A DNA stretch of 64,000 nt from Myxococcales bacterium (GTDB lineage: Bacteria; UBA10199; 2-02-FULL-44-16; JAAZCA01): positions 62,001 through 126,000 of the forward strand of contig JAAZCA010000029.1 in NCBI GenBank assembly GCA_012513515.1. The letters are read 5' to 3'. The notes under the pieces were generated by a model. The model made no database searches, had not been told where the DNA came from, and worked only from the letters and a program-made list of their open reading frames with translations. Made by a program: the position numbers and the translations under genes. Below are positions 44,940-53,010 of the stretch, one piece after another (position 1 is the first letter of the stretch; every line of letters starts with the position of its first letter).

Positions 44940-45365
44940 TCAACCAACAACCTCGATCCCCATGTTCAGCGCTGTGCCTTCTATGGTGCGCACGGCAGCC
45001 TCAAGGGTCTCACAATTCAGATCGGGTAGTTTCGTTTTCGCAATCTCTTCTATCTGTTGTCTGGTCACCTTCCCAACCTTCTGCTTGTTGGGAACCCCAG
45101 AACCCTTCTCTATTCCAGCCGCTTTTTTAAGAAGGACAGGGGCAGGGGGCGTCTTCAATATGAAAGAAAATGATCTGTCCTGATAGACGGTTATTATGAC
45201 AGGGATTATCAGACCAGCCTGCTTCTGTGTCTTAGCGTTGAACTGTTTGCAAAACTCCATGATGTTCACGCCGTGCTGACCCAGCGCCGGGCCCACCGGA
45301 GGAGCCGGATTGGCCGCACCGGCCGGACATTGCAACTTTATCTGAGCCGTAACTTTCTTTGCCAT
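44940..45365 (-). CDS. rplK: 50S ribosomal protein L11
   Basis: GTPase-centre protein, 141 aa: the proline-rich [25 protein letters not shown] is the thiostrepton-binding N-domain. Start at the ATG 45365, with GAGG upstream; the frame opens two codons earlier. Confidence 0.98.
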   Translation of the reverse strand: MAKKVTAQIKLQCPAGAANPAPPVGPALGQHGVNIMEFCKQFNAKTQKQAGLIIPVIITVYQDRSFSFILKTPPAPVLLKKAAGIEKGSGVPNKQKVGKVTRQQIEEIAKTKLPDLNCETLEAAVRTIEGTALNMGIEVVG

Positions 45366-45392
45366 GAGCACACCTCAAATCTCTCTTATGGT

Positions 45393-45926
45393 TTAGTTAA
45401 CTTTTTCAACCTGCACAAAATCCAGCTCGATTGGAGTCGATCTGCCGAATATGCTGACAAGGACTCGAAGCTTGCCCTTGCCTTCGTGGACTTCGTCCAC
45501 AATACCGGCGAACGTGGCAAACGGTCCGCTCACGACCCTCACGTTTTCGCCTTTTTCAAACTCGATCTTAGGAGTCGGCTGCATCGTGCCGTCCTTGATT
45601 CGATTTGTAATTCTATCGACCTCTTCATCCGGCACACTCGGAGGATTCAAAGAGCCTCCGACAAAACCGGTGATCTTCGGGGTGCCCTTGACTATATGCC
45701 AAGTCGTATCGTTGAGCTCCATCCTAACCAAGATGTACCCTGGAAAGAATTGCCTTTTGCTGTTTTTCTTAACGCCCTTCTTAACCTCAACCACATTTTC
45801 CTGAGGGACTAAAACTTCTTCAACAAGATGTTCAAGAGAGTGCTGCCTTATCCTCTCCTCAAGAGCCTTTTTTGCTTTCTGCTCATATCCTGAGTATGTG
45901 TGGACTACATACCATTGTTTTGCCAT
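45393..45926 (-). CDS. nusG: Transcription termination/antitermination protein NusG
   Basis: RNA-polymerase-bound elongation factor linking transcription to Rho or to ribosomal S10. 177 aa: NGN domain (WYVVHTYSGYEQKAKKALEER) and C-terminal KOW domain (GENVRVVSGPFATFAGIVDEV). GGAG lies 6 nt before the ATG at 45926. Confidence 0.98.
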   Translation of the reverse strand: MAKQWYVVHTYSGYEQKAKKALEERIRQHSLEHLVEEVLVPQENVVEVKKGVKKNSKRQFFPGYILVRMELNDTTWHIVKGTPKITGFVGGSLNPPSVPDEEVDRITNRIKDGTMQPTPKIEFEKGENVRVVSGPFATFAGIVDEVHEGKGKLRVLVSIFGRSTPIELDFVQVEKVN

Positions 45927-45941
45927 CTTAAACTCCAATGA

Positions 45942-46316
45942 CTACTGATAGAATATCTTGACCAATGCGCCCCAAAGCATATCGAAACCGAAAAGTATCA
46001 TGGCGCATATCATGACGAGCACGGTCACAACTACGGTGGACAGGGCTGTTTCTTTTCTATTCGGCCAGACAACTCGAGACAATTCCGCTATCACCTCGCC
46101 GGTGAACTCGGTGACTTTCGAGTTCGTGTACATTATAATGAAGACAGCAGCGCCCGAAAGTACAGCCAGCATCTCGGAGGGAGAAAGCACCCATCCGGCA
46201 GGGGATGGAAGCTTGGCGACAACCCAGATGGACTCAAACAACTCCCTGAGAATCATCCAAGCTATCGCCCCGCAGGCTAAAAATATAAGACTGAGAATTT
46301 TTCTGTCACTCCGCAT
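45942..46316 (-). CDS. secE: Protein translocase subunit SecE, three-helix form
   Basis: Clamps the SecY channel. 124 aa with two extra N-terminal membrane helices followed by the conserved amphipathic segment ELSRVVWPNRKET and the core TM helix. Most bacteria have a one-helix SecE of ~60-70 aa; the three-helix form is the enterobacterial type. Confidence 0.94.
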   Translation of the reverse strand: MRSDRKILSLIFLACGAIAWMILRELFESIWVVAKLPSPAGWVLSPSEMLAVLSGAAVFIIMYTNSKVTEFTGEVIAELSRVVWPNRKETALSTVVVTVLVMICAMILFGFDMLWGALVKIFYQ

Positions 46317-46399
46317 CTAAACCTCTCTATCTGCCTCAAGTGTCGGGCAGAAAAACATTCCCAAACCGGCCGACTGATATAACTTGCATCGGCAACTTG

Positions 46400-46472
46400 C
46401 AGGGGAGACAGGAATCGAACCTGCAACCCCCGGTTTTGGAGACCGGTGCTCTGCCAATTGAGCTACTCCCCT
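46400..46472 (-). tRNA. tRNA-Trp (anticodon CCA)
   Basis: 73-nt cloverleaf: acceptor AGGGGAG/CTCCCCT, anticodon stem CCGGT/ACCGG with loop CTCCAAA, discriminator G. CCA is not encoded. Lies between rpmG and secE, so it is probably cut from the same transcript. Confidence 0.96.
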
Positions 46473-46545
46473 TCAAAAGATTTGTAAAAGACCGGCAGAA
46501 AATACGTCCCGAAGCATCAGCCGCAAGACCTGACAAATCTTTTGC

Positions 46546-46695
46546 CTACTTCGTCTCCCTGTGAGGAGTGTGCTTTTTGCAAAATCTGCAATACTTTTTA
46601 AATTCCAGGCGATCGGGCGTCTTCTGCTTGTTCTTCGTTGTAGAGTAGTTGCGCCTCTTACATTCCTGGCATGCTAGCTGAATGATAGTTCTCAT
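46546..46695 (-). CDS. rpmG: 50S ribosomal protein L33, zinc type
   Basis: 49 aa: [20 protein letters not shown] followed by [15 protein letters not shown]. Two CxxC pairs (C9/C12 and a second pair in YCRFC) make the zinc-binding form. The tuf-rpmG-trnW-secE-nusG order is the common bacterial one. Confidence 0.97.
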   Translation of the reverse strand: MRTIIQLACQECKRRNYSTTKNKQKTPDRLEFKKYCRFCKKHTPHRETK

Positions 46696-46766
46696 GTTTC
46701 ATTTCCATTCTAAAAACTGCAGCGGGGCGCCGGGCATCAACCGGTACCCCGCCGATGTAAGTTTTG

Positions 46767-47972
46767 TTACTCTATTATTTCCGCGACCACTCCGGCACCG
46801 ACTGTGCGTCCACCCTCGCGAACTGCGAAGCGGAGCTCTTTCTCCATGGCGATCGGCGTAATGAGCTCTATCTCTGCCGTGACGTTATCGCCGGGCATGA
46901 CCATCTCTACGCTTTCCGGGAGCTGAAGAACGCCGGTCACGTCGGTCGTCCTGAAGTAGAACTGTGGACGATACCCTTTAAAGAACGGGGTGTGTCTTCC
47001 ACCCTCTTCCTTCGTGAGGACGTAGATCTCTGCTTTAAATTTTTTGTGCGGGGTGATTGAACCCGGCTTTGATATGACCTGGCCTCTTTCAACTTCGTCC
47101 CTCTTCGTTCCGCGGAGGAGGAGACCGACGTTGTCACCTGCCCTTCCTTCGTCGAGAATTTTCCTGAACATTTCGACGCCAGTGACGATCGTCTTCTGCG
47201 TGTCGCGCAAACCGACGATTTCGATTTCTTCGCCAGTCTTGACCATACCTCTTTCGACCCTGCCGGTGACGACTGTTCCGCGCCCGGAGATGCTGAAGAC
47301 ATCTTCGATAGGCATGAGGAACGGCTTGTCGATGGCCCTCTGCGGTTCCGGAATATAGCTGTCGAGAGCAGCGAGGAGCTTCAAGATGGATTCAGAACCG
47401 GTCTCAGATGTGTCGCCTTTCAGGGCATTGATCGCGCTGCCGCGGATTATCGGAGTGTCATCCCCTGGAAAGTTGTACTTGGTAAGGAGTTCTCTGACTT
47501 CGAGTTCGACCAAGTCGAGGAGCTCCGGATCATCAACCACGTCCACCTTGTTGAGGAAGACGACGATATAAGGGACGCCGACCTGCCTGGCTAGGAGGAT
47601 ATGCTCGCGGGTCTGAGGCATCGGACCGTCCGCTGCGCTGACGACGAGAATCGCGCCGTCCATCTGCGCTGCACCGGTGATCATGTTCTTGACGTAATCA
47701 GCATGGCCTGGGCAATCGACGTGCGCATAGTGGCGGTTTTCACTCTGATACTCCACGTGCGATGTCGCGATCGTGAGAATCTTGGTATCGTCGCGGCGGC
47801 CCTGGGATTCAGATGCCTTTGCAACTTCGTCATACGGGACGTAGGTCGAAAGACCTTTGTCTGCGCAGACCTTCGTGATCGCGGCTGTAAGAGTCGTCTT
47901 GCCGTGATCGATGTGACCAATCGTTCCTACGTTAACGTGCGGTTTAGTTCTCTCAAATTTCTCCTTCGACAT
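46767..47972 (-). CDS. tuf: Elongation factor Tu, copy 2, with variant switch I
   Basis: EF-Tu paralogue of 401 aa downstream of the tRNA cluster, the tufB position. [25 protein letters not shown] and the C-terminal domain are normal. The effector loop is not: instead of [17 protein letters not shown] it reads [22 protein letters not shown] (residues ~54-75). That is five residues longer, and the otherwise near-universal RG before ITI is lost; the Mg2+-binding threonine (Thr67) remains. Planctomycete EF-Tu proteins, as I remember them, have a comparable RDxTKxxTIA segment. Strong Shine-Dalgarno GGGAGGG. Both gene copies look intact, so division of labour or a foreign origin for one copy is possible. 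Confidence 0.95.
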   Translation of the reverse strand: MSKEKFERTKPHVNVGTIGHIDHGKTTLTAAITKVCADKGLSTYVPYDEVAKASESQGRRDDTKILTIATSHVEYQSENRHYAHVDCPGHADYVKNMITGAAQMDGAILVVSAADGPMPQTREHILLARQVGVPYIVVFLNKVDVVDDPELLDLVELEVRELLTKYNFPGDDTPIIRGSAINALKGDTSETGSESILKLLAALDSYIPEPQRAIDKPFLMPIEDVFSISGRGTVVTGRVERGMVKTGEEIEIVGLRDTQKTIVTGVEMFRKILDEGRAGDNVGLLLRGTKRDEVERGQVISKPGSITPHKKFKAEIYVLTKEEGGRHTPFFKGYRPQFYFRTTDVTGVLQLPESVEMVMPGDNVTAEIELITPIAMEKELRFAVREGGRTVGAGVVAEIIE

Positions 47973-48145
47973 ATTCCCTCCCGTATGAAGTATTTTTATC
48001 GTTTCAAAAAAACAGATTCTATATCTGAACGATGTCTGCGCATCGATTGACTAGCTCAAGCCGAGAATCCACACCATCGAAAATTCCGGAACGAAGGATG
48101 TGAACCTCCAGGCGACCATTCGCCCGAGCTCGATCTCGAATCCTG

Positions 48146-48218
48146 AGCCGAGAGCGGGAATCGAACCCGCGACCTCATGCTTACCATGCATGTGCTCTAC
48201 CGACTGAGCTATCTCGGC
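48146..48218 (-). tRNA. tRNA-Thr (anticodon GGT)
   Basis: 73 nt: acceptor GCCGAGA/TCTCGGC, anticodon stem CATGC/GCATG with loop ATGGTAA, T discriminator, no encoded CCA. Nearest tRNA to tuf2, the thrT position of E. coli. Confidence 0.96.
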
Positions 48219-48223
48219 AACTT

Positions 48224-48262
48224 GAGTGGGATGCGGGCTCCTAACCCGCGACCCTCAGCTTG
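48224..48262 (-). pseudogene. Decayed 3' half of a tRNA-Gly gene
   Basis: These 39 nt match the 3' half of the intact tRNA-Gly (48354-48392) with six mismatches, covering the anticodon 3' stem, variable loop, T arm and acceptor 3' strand. The shared core CAAGCTGAGGGTCGCGGGTT is uninterrupted. No matching 5' half precedes it. An AT-rich hairpin (AGATGATTTTT...AAAAATCATCT) lies between it and the intact gene. Confidence 0.7.
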
Positions 48263-48354
48263 CCCCGATTCGAGATGATTTTTCATTTTTAAAAAAAATC
48301 ATCTGTCGAACCGAGAATCCCGCCCAGCCTTTCACCCGCCATCGGAAGAATCGG

Positions 48355-48426
48355 AGCGGGAGACGGGTTTCGAACCCGCGACCCTCAGCTTGGAAGGCTG
48401 ATGCTCTACCGCTGAGCTACTCCCGC
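48355..48426 (-). tRNA. tRNA-Gly (anticodon TCC)
   Basis: 72 nt: acceptor GCGGGAG/CTCCCGC, anticodon stem TCAGC/GCTGA with loop CTTCCAA, T discriminator. CCA is not encoded (CCG follows). Corresponds to glyT in the E. coli thrU-tyrU-glyT-thrT-tufB order. Confidence 0.96.
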
Positions 48427-48497
48427 TCAGGTTCCTCCAACTTCGGGGTCCTCGACGCGACAGACATTTTTCATTCTGGAAACCGTGCCGCGTCGGG

Positions 48498-48532
48498 GGA
48501 AGGCTGACGTTCTACCGCTGAGCTACTCCCGC
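48498..48532 (-). pseudogene. 5' half of a tRNA-Gly gene
   Basis: 35 nt, GCGGGAGTAGCTCAGCGGTA onward, match the first half of the intact tRNA-Gly with two changes (GAGCAT to GAACGT). The match stops in the anticodon loop; what follows does not restore a T arm or acceptor strand. A GACAATT...AATTGTC hairpin lies on its 5' side. Confidence 0.75.
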
Positions 48533-48612
48533 GACAATTCTTCAAAGAAAAATTGTCTTCCCGTTTTTGTTCTTCATTTTCCCAAAGAACTGAAAAACGA
48601 ACATGCAACATG

Positions 48613-48695
48613 TGGAGAGGGGAGGATTCGAACCTCCGAAGGCTAATGCCGGCAGATTTACAGTCTGCTCCCTTTGACCGCTCGGGAACCCCTCC
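48613..48695 (-). tRNA. tRNA-Tyr (anticodon GTA)
   Basis: 83-nt class II tRNA: acceptor GGAGGGG/CCTCTCC, anticodon loop CTGTAAA, long variable arm CGGCATTAGCCTTCG, T arm GGAGG-TTCGAAT-CCTCC, discriminator A. Confidence 0.96.
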
Positions 48696-48707
48696 CCCGT
48701 GACTTTG

Positions 48708-48780
48708 AGCCGACGGCCGGACTTGAACCGGCGACCTGCTGATTACAAATCAGCAGCTCTACCAACTGAGCTACGTCGGC
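48708..48780 (-). tRNA. tRNA-Thr (anticodon TGT)
   Basis: 73 nt: acceptor GCCGACG/CGTCGGC, anticodon stem GCTGA/TCAGC with loop TTTGTAA, T discriminator, no encoded CCA. First gene of the tRNA-tuf operon. The 276 bp upstream of it hold the promoter at 49006-49034 and nothing else I recognise. Confidence 0.96.
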
Positions 48781-49005
48781 AAAACCTCAAGCTCGCCGAT
48801 TCCGCCGATAAAAACCGTTCGGAATTTTGATAAACCCGTCATAAAAAAGCCAAGACATAGATTAACAAAGAGCAAAACTCCAAATACAGATGCAGAAAAA
48901 CATGAAACAAACCCATCAAAAACGAATACAAAAATCCGTTTCCGATGCATCATCAAACGTATCACTGGAATCTTGCGAACAGCAAGCCGCCGCAAAAGTC
49001 GGGGC

Positions 49006-49034
49006 TTTCTAGGTGAGATCCCCAGTTTTGTCAA
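49006..49034 (-). promoter_or_regulatory. Sigma70-type promoter of the tRNA-tuf2 operon
   Basis: Minus strand TTGACA (49029-49034), exactly 17 nt, TAGAAA (49006-49011), followed by a GC-rich discriminator (GCCCCGAC), typical of stable-RNA promoters under growth-rate or stringent control. Its -35 box abuts the AAGGGG-CAAAA-CCCCTT hairpin at the end of rlmB. The leader to the first tRNA is about 220 nt. Confidence 0.65.
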
Positions 49035-49056
49035 GGGGTTTTGCCCCTTTGGAACG

Positions 49057-49818
49057 CTATTTGCTAGGGCCCTCCAAGAGACGCTGTCTTGATATTTCTG
49101 ACATTATTATAGCAGCAGCGGCAGAGGCGTTGAATGAGTCGATTTTCCCCCTCATGGGTATCGCAATCAGGTGGTCACAGCTCTCCCTGACCAGCCTCCT
49201 CATCCCTCTCCCCTCACTTCCCATAACAAATGCCAAGTTTTCACCTCTAAAATCAAGCGAGTATAGGTTTTGCCCCGCGTCCCCCTCGGCCCCGAATACC
49301 CAAAAACCTTTATCCTTTAAATTTTTAATTTCCCTAACAAGATTAGTAACTTGTGCTATTTTAGAATGCTCAGTAGCCCCAGCCGATGCCTTGACCACGG
49401 AAGCAGTTACGGCCGCCGAATTGTCCTTGGGAATTATAACCCCGGAGAGACCGAGGAGATGCGCGCTCCTTACTATCGATCCAAGATTCTGGGGGTCGGT
49501 TATGCCATCGAGAATCGCTAACAATGAACAGCGATCGCTGACCTCCTCGCAGGCCAAGAGCTCGGAGATATCGACATAGGGATAGGGGCTAACCTTGGCT
49601 ATGATCCCCTGATGTTTTTTCCCTTCAGCCATGGAATCGATTTCATCACTTTGCGCAGTACGCAGCTTTATGTGGCTTCCAGATATAATCCCCTCAAGGC
49701 GCGTCAGAGAAGAATCTTTCTTCCCAGCGGCGATTATGACCTCGCGCACCTCCCTCCTCCCGGCTTTGATAAGTTCGCAGACGGGATTACATCCGTATAT
49801 AATTTCATCCTTGCTCAT
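49057..49818 (-). CDS. rlmB: TrmH-family 23S rRNA 2'-O-methyltransferase (RlmB-like)
   Basis: SPOUT-class SAM methyltransferase, predicted to methylate the 2'-OH of G2251 in 23S rRNA. 253 aa: substrate-binding domain (IIYGCNPVCELIKAG), then motifs ILDGITDPQNLGSIVRSA, FVMGSEGRGMRRLV and the C-terminal PMRGKIDSFNASAAAAI that forms the SAM knot. The start at 49818 gives the usual N-terminus; an ATG 39 nt earlier is possible. A tRNA-specific relative cannot be excluded. Confidence 0.88.
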   Translation of the reverse strand: MSKDEIIYGCNPVCELIKAGRREVREVIIAAGKKDSSLTRLEGIISGSHIKLRTAQSDEIDSMAEGKKHQGIIAKVSPYPYVDISELLACEEVSDRCSLLAILDGITDPQNLGSIVRSAHLLGLSGVIIPKDNSAAVTASVVKASAGATEHSKIAQVTNLVREIKNLKDKGFWVFGAEGDAGQNLYSLDFRGENLAFVMGSEGRGMRRLVRESCDHLIAIPMRGKIDSFNASAAAAIIMSEISRQRLLEGPSK

Positions 49819-49894
49819 CGCCACGCTCTCCGGACCCAATAAAGAAATGGGGATCATGCAAAGATGACCCCCATTTTAAAATTCTCAAGCCACA

Positions 49895-51964
49895 CTATTT
49901 CTTTTCCTCTTTTTCCCTCTTAGCCTCATCGATCACCTTCTGCGCGATGTGCGACGGAACAACATCATAGTGCGAGAAGGACATCGAATAAGTTCCTGCG
50001 CCGCTGGTTATCGATTTGAGACTGGCTGAATACTGATAGAGTTCGGCCATCGGCACCTTCGCCTTTATAATTCCGTTGTCCATCCCTGAAACGCGCCCGC
50101 GCCTCTGGCTGATATCGCTCGACAGATCGCCCATATTTTCCTGCGGAGCATAGACCTCAAGATCCACCACCGGTTCGAGAAGTTGCGGCGCAGAATCCTG
50201 CATAGCGAGTTTGAAGGCAAGGGAACCGGCGATCTGGAAGGACATATCCGAGGAGTCGACATCGTGATAGGAGCCGTCGAAGACGGTCACCTTCAAATCT
50301 ACCACCGGGTAACCGGCCAGCACTCCCTTCTGCATAGACTCGCGAACACCCTTCTCGATGGCTGGGATGTATTTCCCAGGTATGGAACCACCGACGATCG
50401 CATCGACGAATTCAAACCCTCCACCCGGAGGGAGGGGTTCGAGCTTAAGCCAGCAATCGCCGTATTGACCATGACCGCCGCTCTGCTTTTTGTGTTTGCC
50501 CTGCTTCTCGGACTTCTTCGTAATTTTCTCCCTGTATGGAATATGTGGCTTCTGAATCTCCACATCGACCCCGTACCTCTCTTGTAATCTTTTGATCATC
50601 ACATCGATCTGGACCTCCCCCATCCCGGTTACTATCGTCTCAGAAAATTCCTTGTCCACGTGATAGGTAAATGTGGGATCTATTTCGGTCAGCTTGGAAA
50701 GGCCGATGCCTAGCTTGTCCTGATCCTTCTTGCTTTTCGGCACAACCGCCAGAGGAACCACCGGAGTCGGGAATACCACCTGCCTCGCTGTCAGCGGATG
50801 AGCCTTCGATGTAAATGTGTCGTTGATGTGCGTATTCTTCAACTTGGCAACCGCCGCGATATCTCCGGCGCTGACAGAGGAGAGCTCTATCCTTTCTTTG
50901 CCGCGCATCGTTATAAGGTGACCCAGCCTCTCCCCGCTGGACTGGTTTACGTTAAAAACATCGTCACCGGCGTTGATCGAGCCTGAATAGACGCGGAAGA
51001 AGAATATATCTCCTATTCCTGGATCTGAAGTGGTTTTGAAGACATGAGCGACCAAGGGGCCCTTTGGATCGGCAGTGACATCCGTCTCGCTCTTGCCGTC
51101 CTTGTCCAAGACCCTGATGGCTGGCATATCCGCAGGCGAAGGAAAATATTTTATTACGGCGTTGAGAAGAGCATCGACGCCGATGTTGTTGTAGCCGCTG
51201 GCGATAAATATCGGGTTGAGGTTTCCGGAAGCGATACCCTTTGCACAACCGCGTATGATTTCCTCGTCGGACAACTCGCCCGATTCCAGATATTTTTCAA
51301 GAAGCGACTCATCGTTCTCAGCTACAGCCTCGATAAGCACTGTTCTCTTCGATTTGGCCTCCTCGACCATGTCGGCGGGGATATCGGCCTCCTTCAAAGA
51401 ACCTCCCTCATTTATATAAGCCTTCATGCCGAGCAGATCCACCACGCCCTTGAATTGCGCCTTCCCGCCGATAGCAATCTGAAACTCCGGGGCGGAAGAT
51501 TCGAGGTTCTCGCGAATCGAAGCAACCGCTGCGGCCACATCGGCATGTTCCCCGTCGGCCTTGTTGATGAGAAATGCCCGACCGCGGCCCGTCTCTTTCA
51601 TGTAATTGTAGAGTCTGATCGCAGGAATTTCCACTCCACTTGACGCATCGACAACGAACAAGGATACATCGCACACGCTCATGGCGCCGACCGCCTCGCC
51701 TATGAAATCTGAGTAGCCTGGGGTATCGAGGAGATTTATTTTGAACTGCTTCCACTCAATCGGAGTGATCTTTGAAATTATGGTCTGGTGACGTTCAACT
51801 TCTATTGGATCGTAATCTATAACAGAGTTTCCTTCCACAACCCTTCCCATCCTACCTGTAGCGCCTGATGAAAAAAGCGCCGCTTCCACGAAAGAGGTCT
51901 TGCCAACCCCCTTCGCACCGATCAACGCGATATTTCTGATGTTCGAAGTCCCGTAAGTCTTCAC
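49895..51964 (-). CDS. EF-G-like GTPase (EF-G2 group)
   Basis: 689 aa with the five-domain EF-G layout. G1 is GAKGVGKTS and G3 is DTPGYSDF. Switch I reads EVERHQTIISK where EF-G has ERGITI, and G4 is INKAD. Domain IV (GGSIPGKYIPAIEKGV) and the SFSHYDVVP C-terminus are intact. Such second EF-G proteins occur beside FusA in many bacteria; they bind ribosomes and GTP, but their role is poorly settled. GTG start with AAGGAGG 5-7 nt upstream. Lies upstream of rlmB, separate from the str cluster. Confidence 0.88.
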   Translation of the reverse strand: MKTYGTSNIRNIALIGAKGVGKTSFVEAALFSSGATGRMGRVVEGNSVIDYDPIEVERHQTIISKITPIEWKQFKINLLDTPGYSDFIGEAVGAMSVCDVSLFVVDASSGVEIPAIRLYNYMKETGRGRAFLINKADGEHADVAAAVASIRENLESSAPEFQIAIGGKAQFKGVVDLLGMKAYINEGGSLKEADIPADMVEEAKSKRTVLIEAVAENDESLLEKYLESGELSDEEIIRGCAKGIASGNLNPIFIASGYNNIGVDALLNAVIKYFPSPADMPAIRVLDKDGKSETDVTADPKGPLVAHVFKTTSDPGIGDIFFFRVYSGSINAGDDVFNVNQSSGERLGHLITMRGKERIELSSVSAGDIAAVAKLKNTHINDTFTSKAHPLTARQVVFPTPVVPLAVVPKSKKDQDKLGIGLSKLTEIDPTFTYHVDKEFSETIVTGMGEVQIDVMIKRLQERYGVDVEIQKPHIPYREKITKKSEKQGKHKKQSGGHGQYGDCWLKLEPLPPGGGFEFVDAIVGGSIPGKYIPAIEKGVRESMQKGVLAGYPVVDLKVTVFDGSYHDVDSSDMSFQIAGSLAFKLAMQDSAPQLLEPVVDLEVYAPQENMGDLSSDISQRRGRVSGMDNGIIKAKVPMAELYQYSASLKSITSGAGTYSMSFSHYDVVPSHIAQKVIDEAKREKEEKK

Positions 51965-52102
51965 CGTCTCCTCCTTTTAGCCAGAGCGGCCATGGAAAAA
52001 AGATAGAACAGAATCTTCAAAGGCTGAGTTCTTTAGCCATCATAGGATGCAAAAGCAACCCTGAAATTATGCTGCTGCAGCTTATCTTCTTTTTTTGCGA
52101 AG

Positions 52103-52145
52103 AAATAAAAAAGGACAGGGGAGCCATCTCACGACGGTTCCCCTG
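52103..52145 (-). terminator. Rho-independent terminator of the 113-aa gene
   Basis: Minus strand CAGGGGAACC...GGCTCCCCTG, a ~10-bp stem, followed by CCTTTTTTATTT. It sits 37 bp after the stop of the small gene and insulates the EF-G2 gene downstream. Confidence 0.8.
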
Positions 52146-52182
52146 CTTAAGAAAGGAGGGTTAGGGATCTTGTTTTCTATTT

Positions 52183-52524
52183 TCACACGTTATAATGCGT
52201 GATCGTGCTCTGTTTCTGTCTCAGGAGGTCCGCCTCAAAGTCCGCCAGCGCATAGGGGTCGTGCCTCTCAAGGGAAGTACGAGCCTCCATGTACTGCACC
52301 CTGCAATCCTCCATAAAATCCAGCAACTCTTCGCGCCTTTCACGGGAGCTGGTATCATCATATTCTATGCGGGCGTATTCATGGTTGATCGAGCTGGTCG
52401 CCATCTTAAGCTGCATCTCAAGGATGGTTCCCTGGGTTGAGCCTTCCTCGATCTCTACATCCTCGGGGATCAACGCAACCCGTTTTTCCAGCATCTGATT
52501 TTCCATCTTCTCTCGCCTCGCCAT
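52183..52524 (-). CDS. Small unknown helical protein
   Basis: 113 aa, not recognised. Very polar, rich in Glu, Arg and Met, with no signal peptide, membrane segment or cysteine cluster (one Cys only). It is likely mostly helical (MEDCRVQYMEARTSLERHD; LADFEADLLRQKQSTITHY). A strong Shine-Dalgarno (AGGAGG, 4 nt spacing) and its own terminator argue that it is real. It stands alone in transcription, between EF-G2 and a repeat-bearing gap. Probably a cytoplasmic accessory or regulatory protein, but no function can be given. Confidence 0.75.
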   Translation of the reverse strand: MARREKMENQMLEKRVALIPEDVEIEEGSTQGTILEMQLKMATSSINHEYARIEYDDTSSRERREELLDFMEDCRVQYMEARTSLERHDPYALADFEADLLRQKQSTITHYNV

Positions 52525-52799
52525 AACCCCTCCTGTATTTCGCCTTCGGCAAGGTAGAATGCACTTATGATGCCAAGTCGGATATTGACTATAACTATTT
52601 GAATTATAAGACTTTAATGGCTTTGAAGATCATTGGATAGGAGGAATTCAGATGTTCTCAAGCCCCTATTTTGGGGTGTTAAAACCCCATTTTAGAAGCA
52701 GAGTAATTTACGGAAGTTTAAAAAAAGAAAGGGAGCGAGGATTCTTTAACTCTTTAAGGAACCTCTGAAAAGCTAGCTGCAACAATAACTTCGACCATG

Positions 52800-52860
52800 A
52801 ACAATTGACCATCGACCAAAACCACCGATCGCAGCTGTTCAATGGTCAATGGTCCATTGT
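52800..52860. repeat. CAATGGTC/GACCATTG palindromic motif
   Basis: AACAATTGACCATCGACC is followed by GTTCAATGGTCAATGGTCCATTGTC, overlapping copies of CAATGGTC and its complement. Related GGTCAATGG...CCATTGTC sequence occurs near copy A (5555-5582). The rest of 52525-52799 shows no gene, only AT-rich sequence. Confidence 0.5.
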
Positions 52861-52990
52861 CGCTGATCTTTGATCAGCCTTTTGTAAGATTAGCTTATAT
52901 CCGCAAATAATCGTTATTAAGATCAAGATCAGAATCAGGATTAAGATGAAGATTGAGAATCAAGATTAAGATTAAGATTAAGATTAAGAT
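52861..52990. repeat. Dispersed hairpin + AAGATT hexamer repeat, copy B
   Basis: Same order as copy A at 5411: GCTGATC-TTT-GATCAGC hairpin, TTTTGTAAGATTAGCTTATA, then a longer array of 6-nt units (AAGATC, AGAATC, AGGATT, AAGATG, AAGATT), ending with about five uninterrupted AAGATT units. It lies 20 bp beyond the stop of the pyrF-like gene. Confidence 0.8.
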
Positions 52991-53010
52991 ATCGGATTAA
53001 AGGACCGTAA

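Noticed and set aside
46336-46536. 66-aa minus-strand frame
   Set aside because: It covers tRNA-Trp; no Shine-Dalgarno or homology.
48226-48507. 93-aa plus-strand frame across the tRNA-Gly region
   Set aside because: It reads through the complement of tRNA-Gly and its fragments. Peptides such as GSRRVSNPRPSA are the familiar artefact of translated tRNA genes.
48771-49034. 87-aa open frame upstream of the tRNA cluster
   Set aside because: It runs into tRNA-Thr and spans the operon promoter and leader. No family resemblance or convincing ribosome site.
52861-52990. Possible CRISPR or satellite array
   Set aside because: Units are 6 nt without spacers. It is a simple hexamer array attached to a hairpin, not a repeat-spacer structure.
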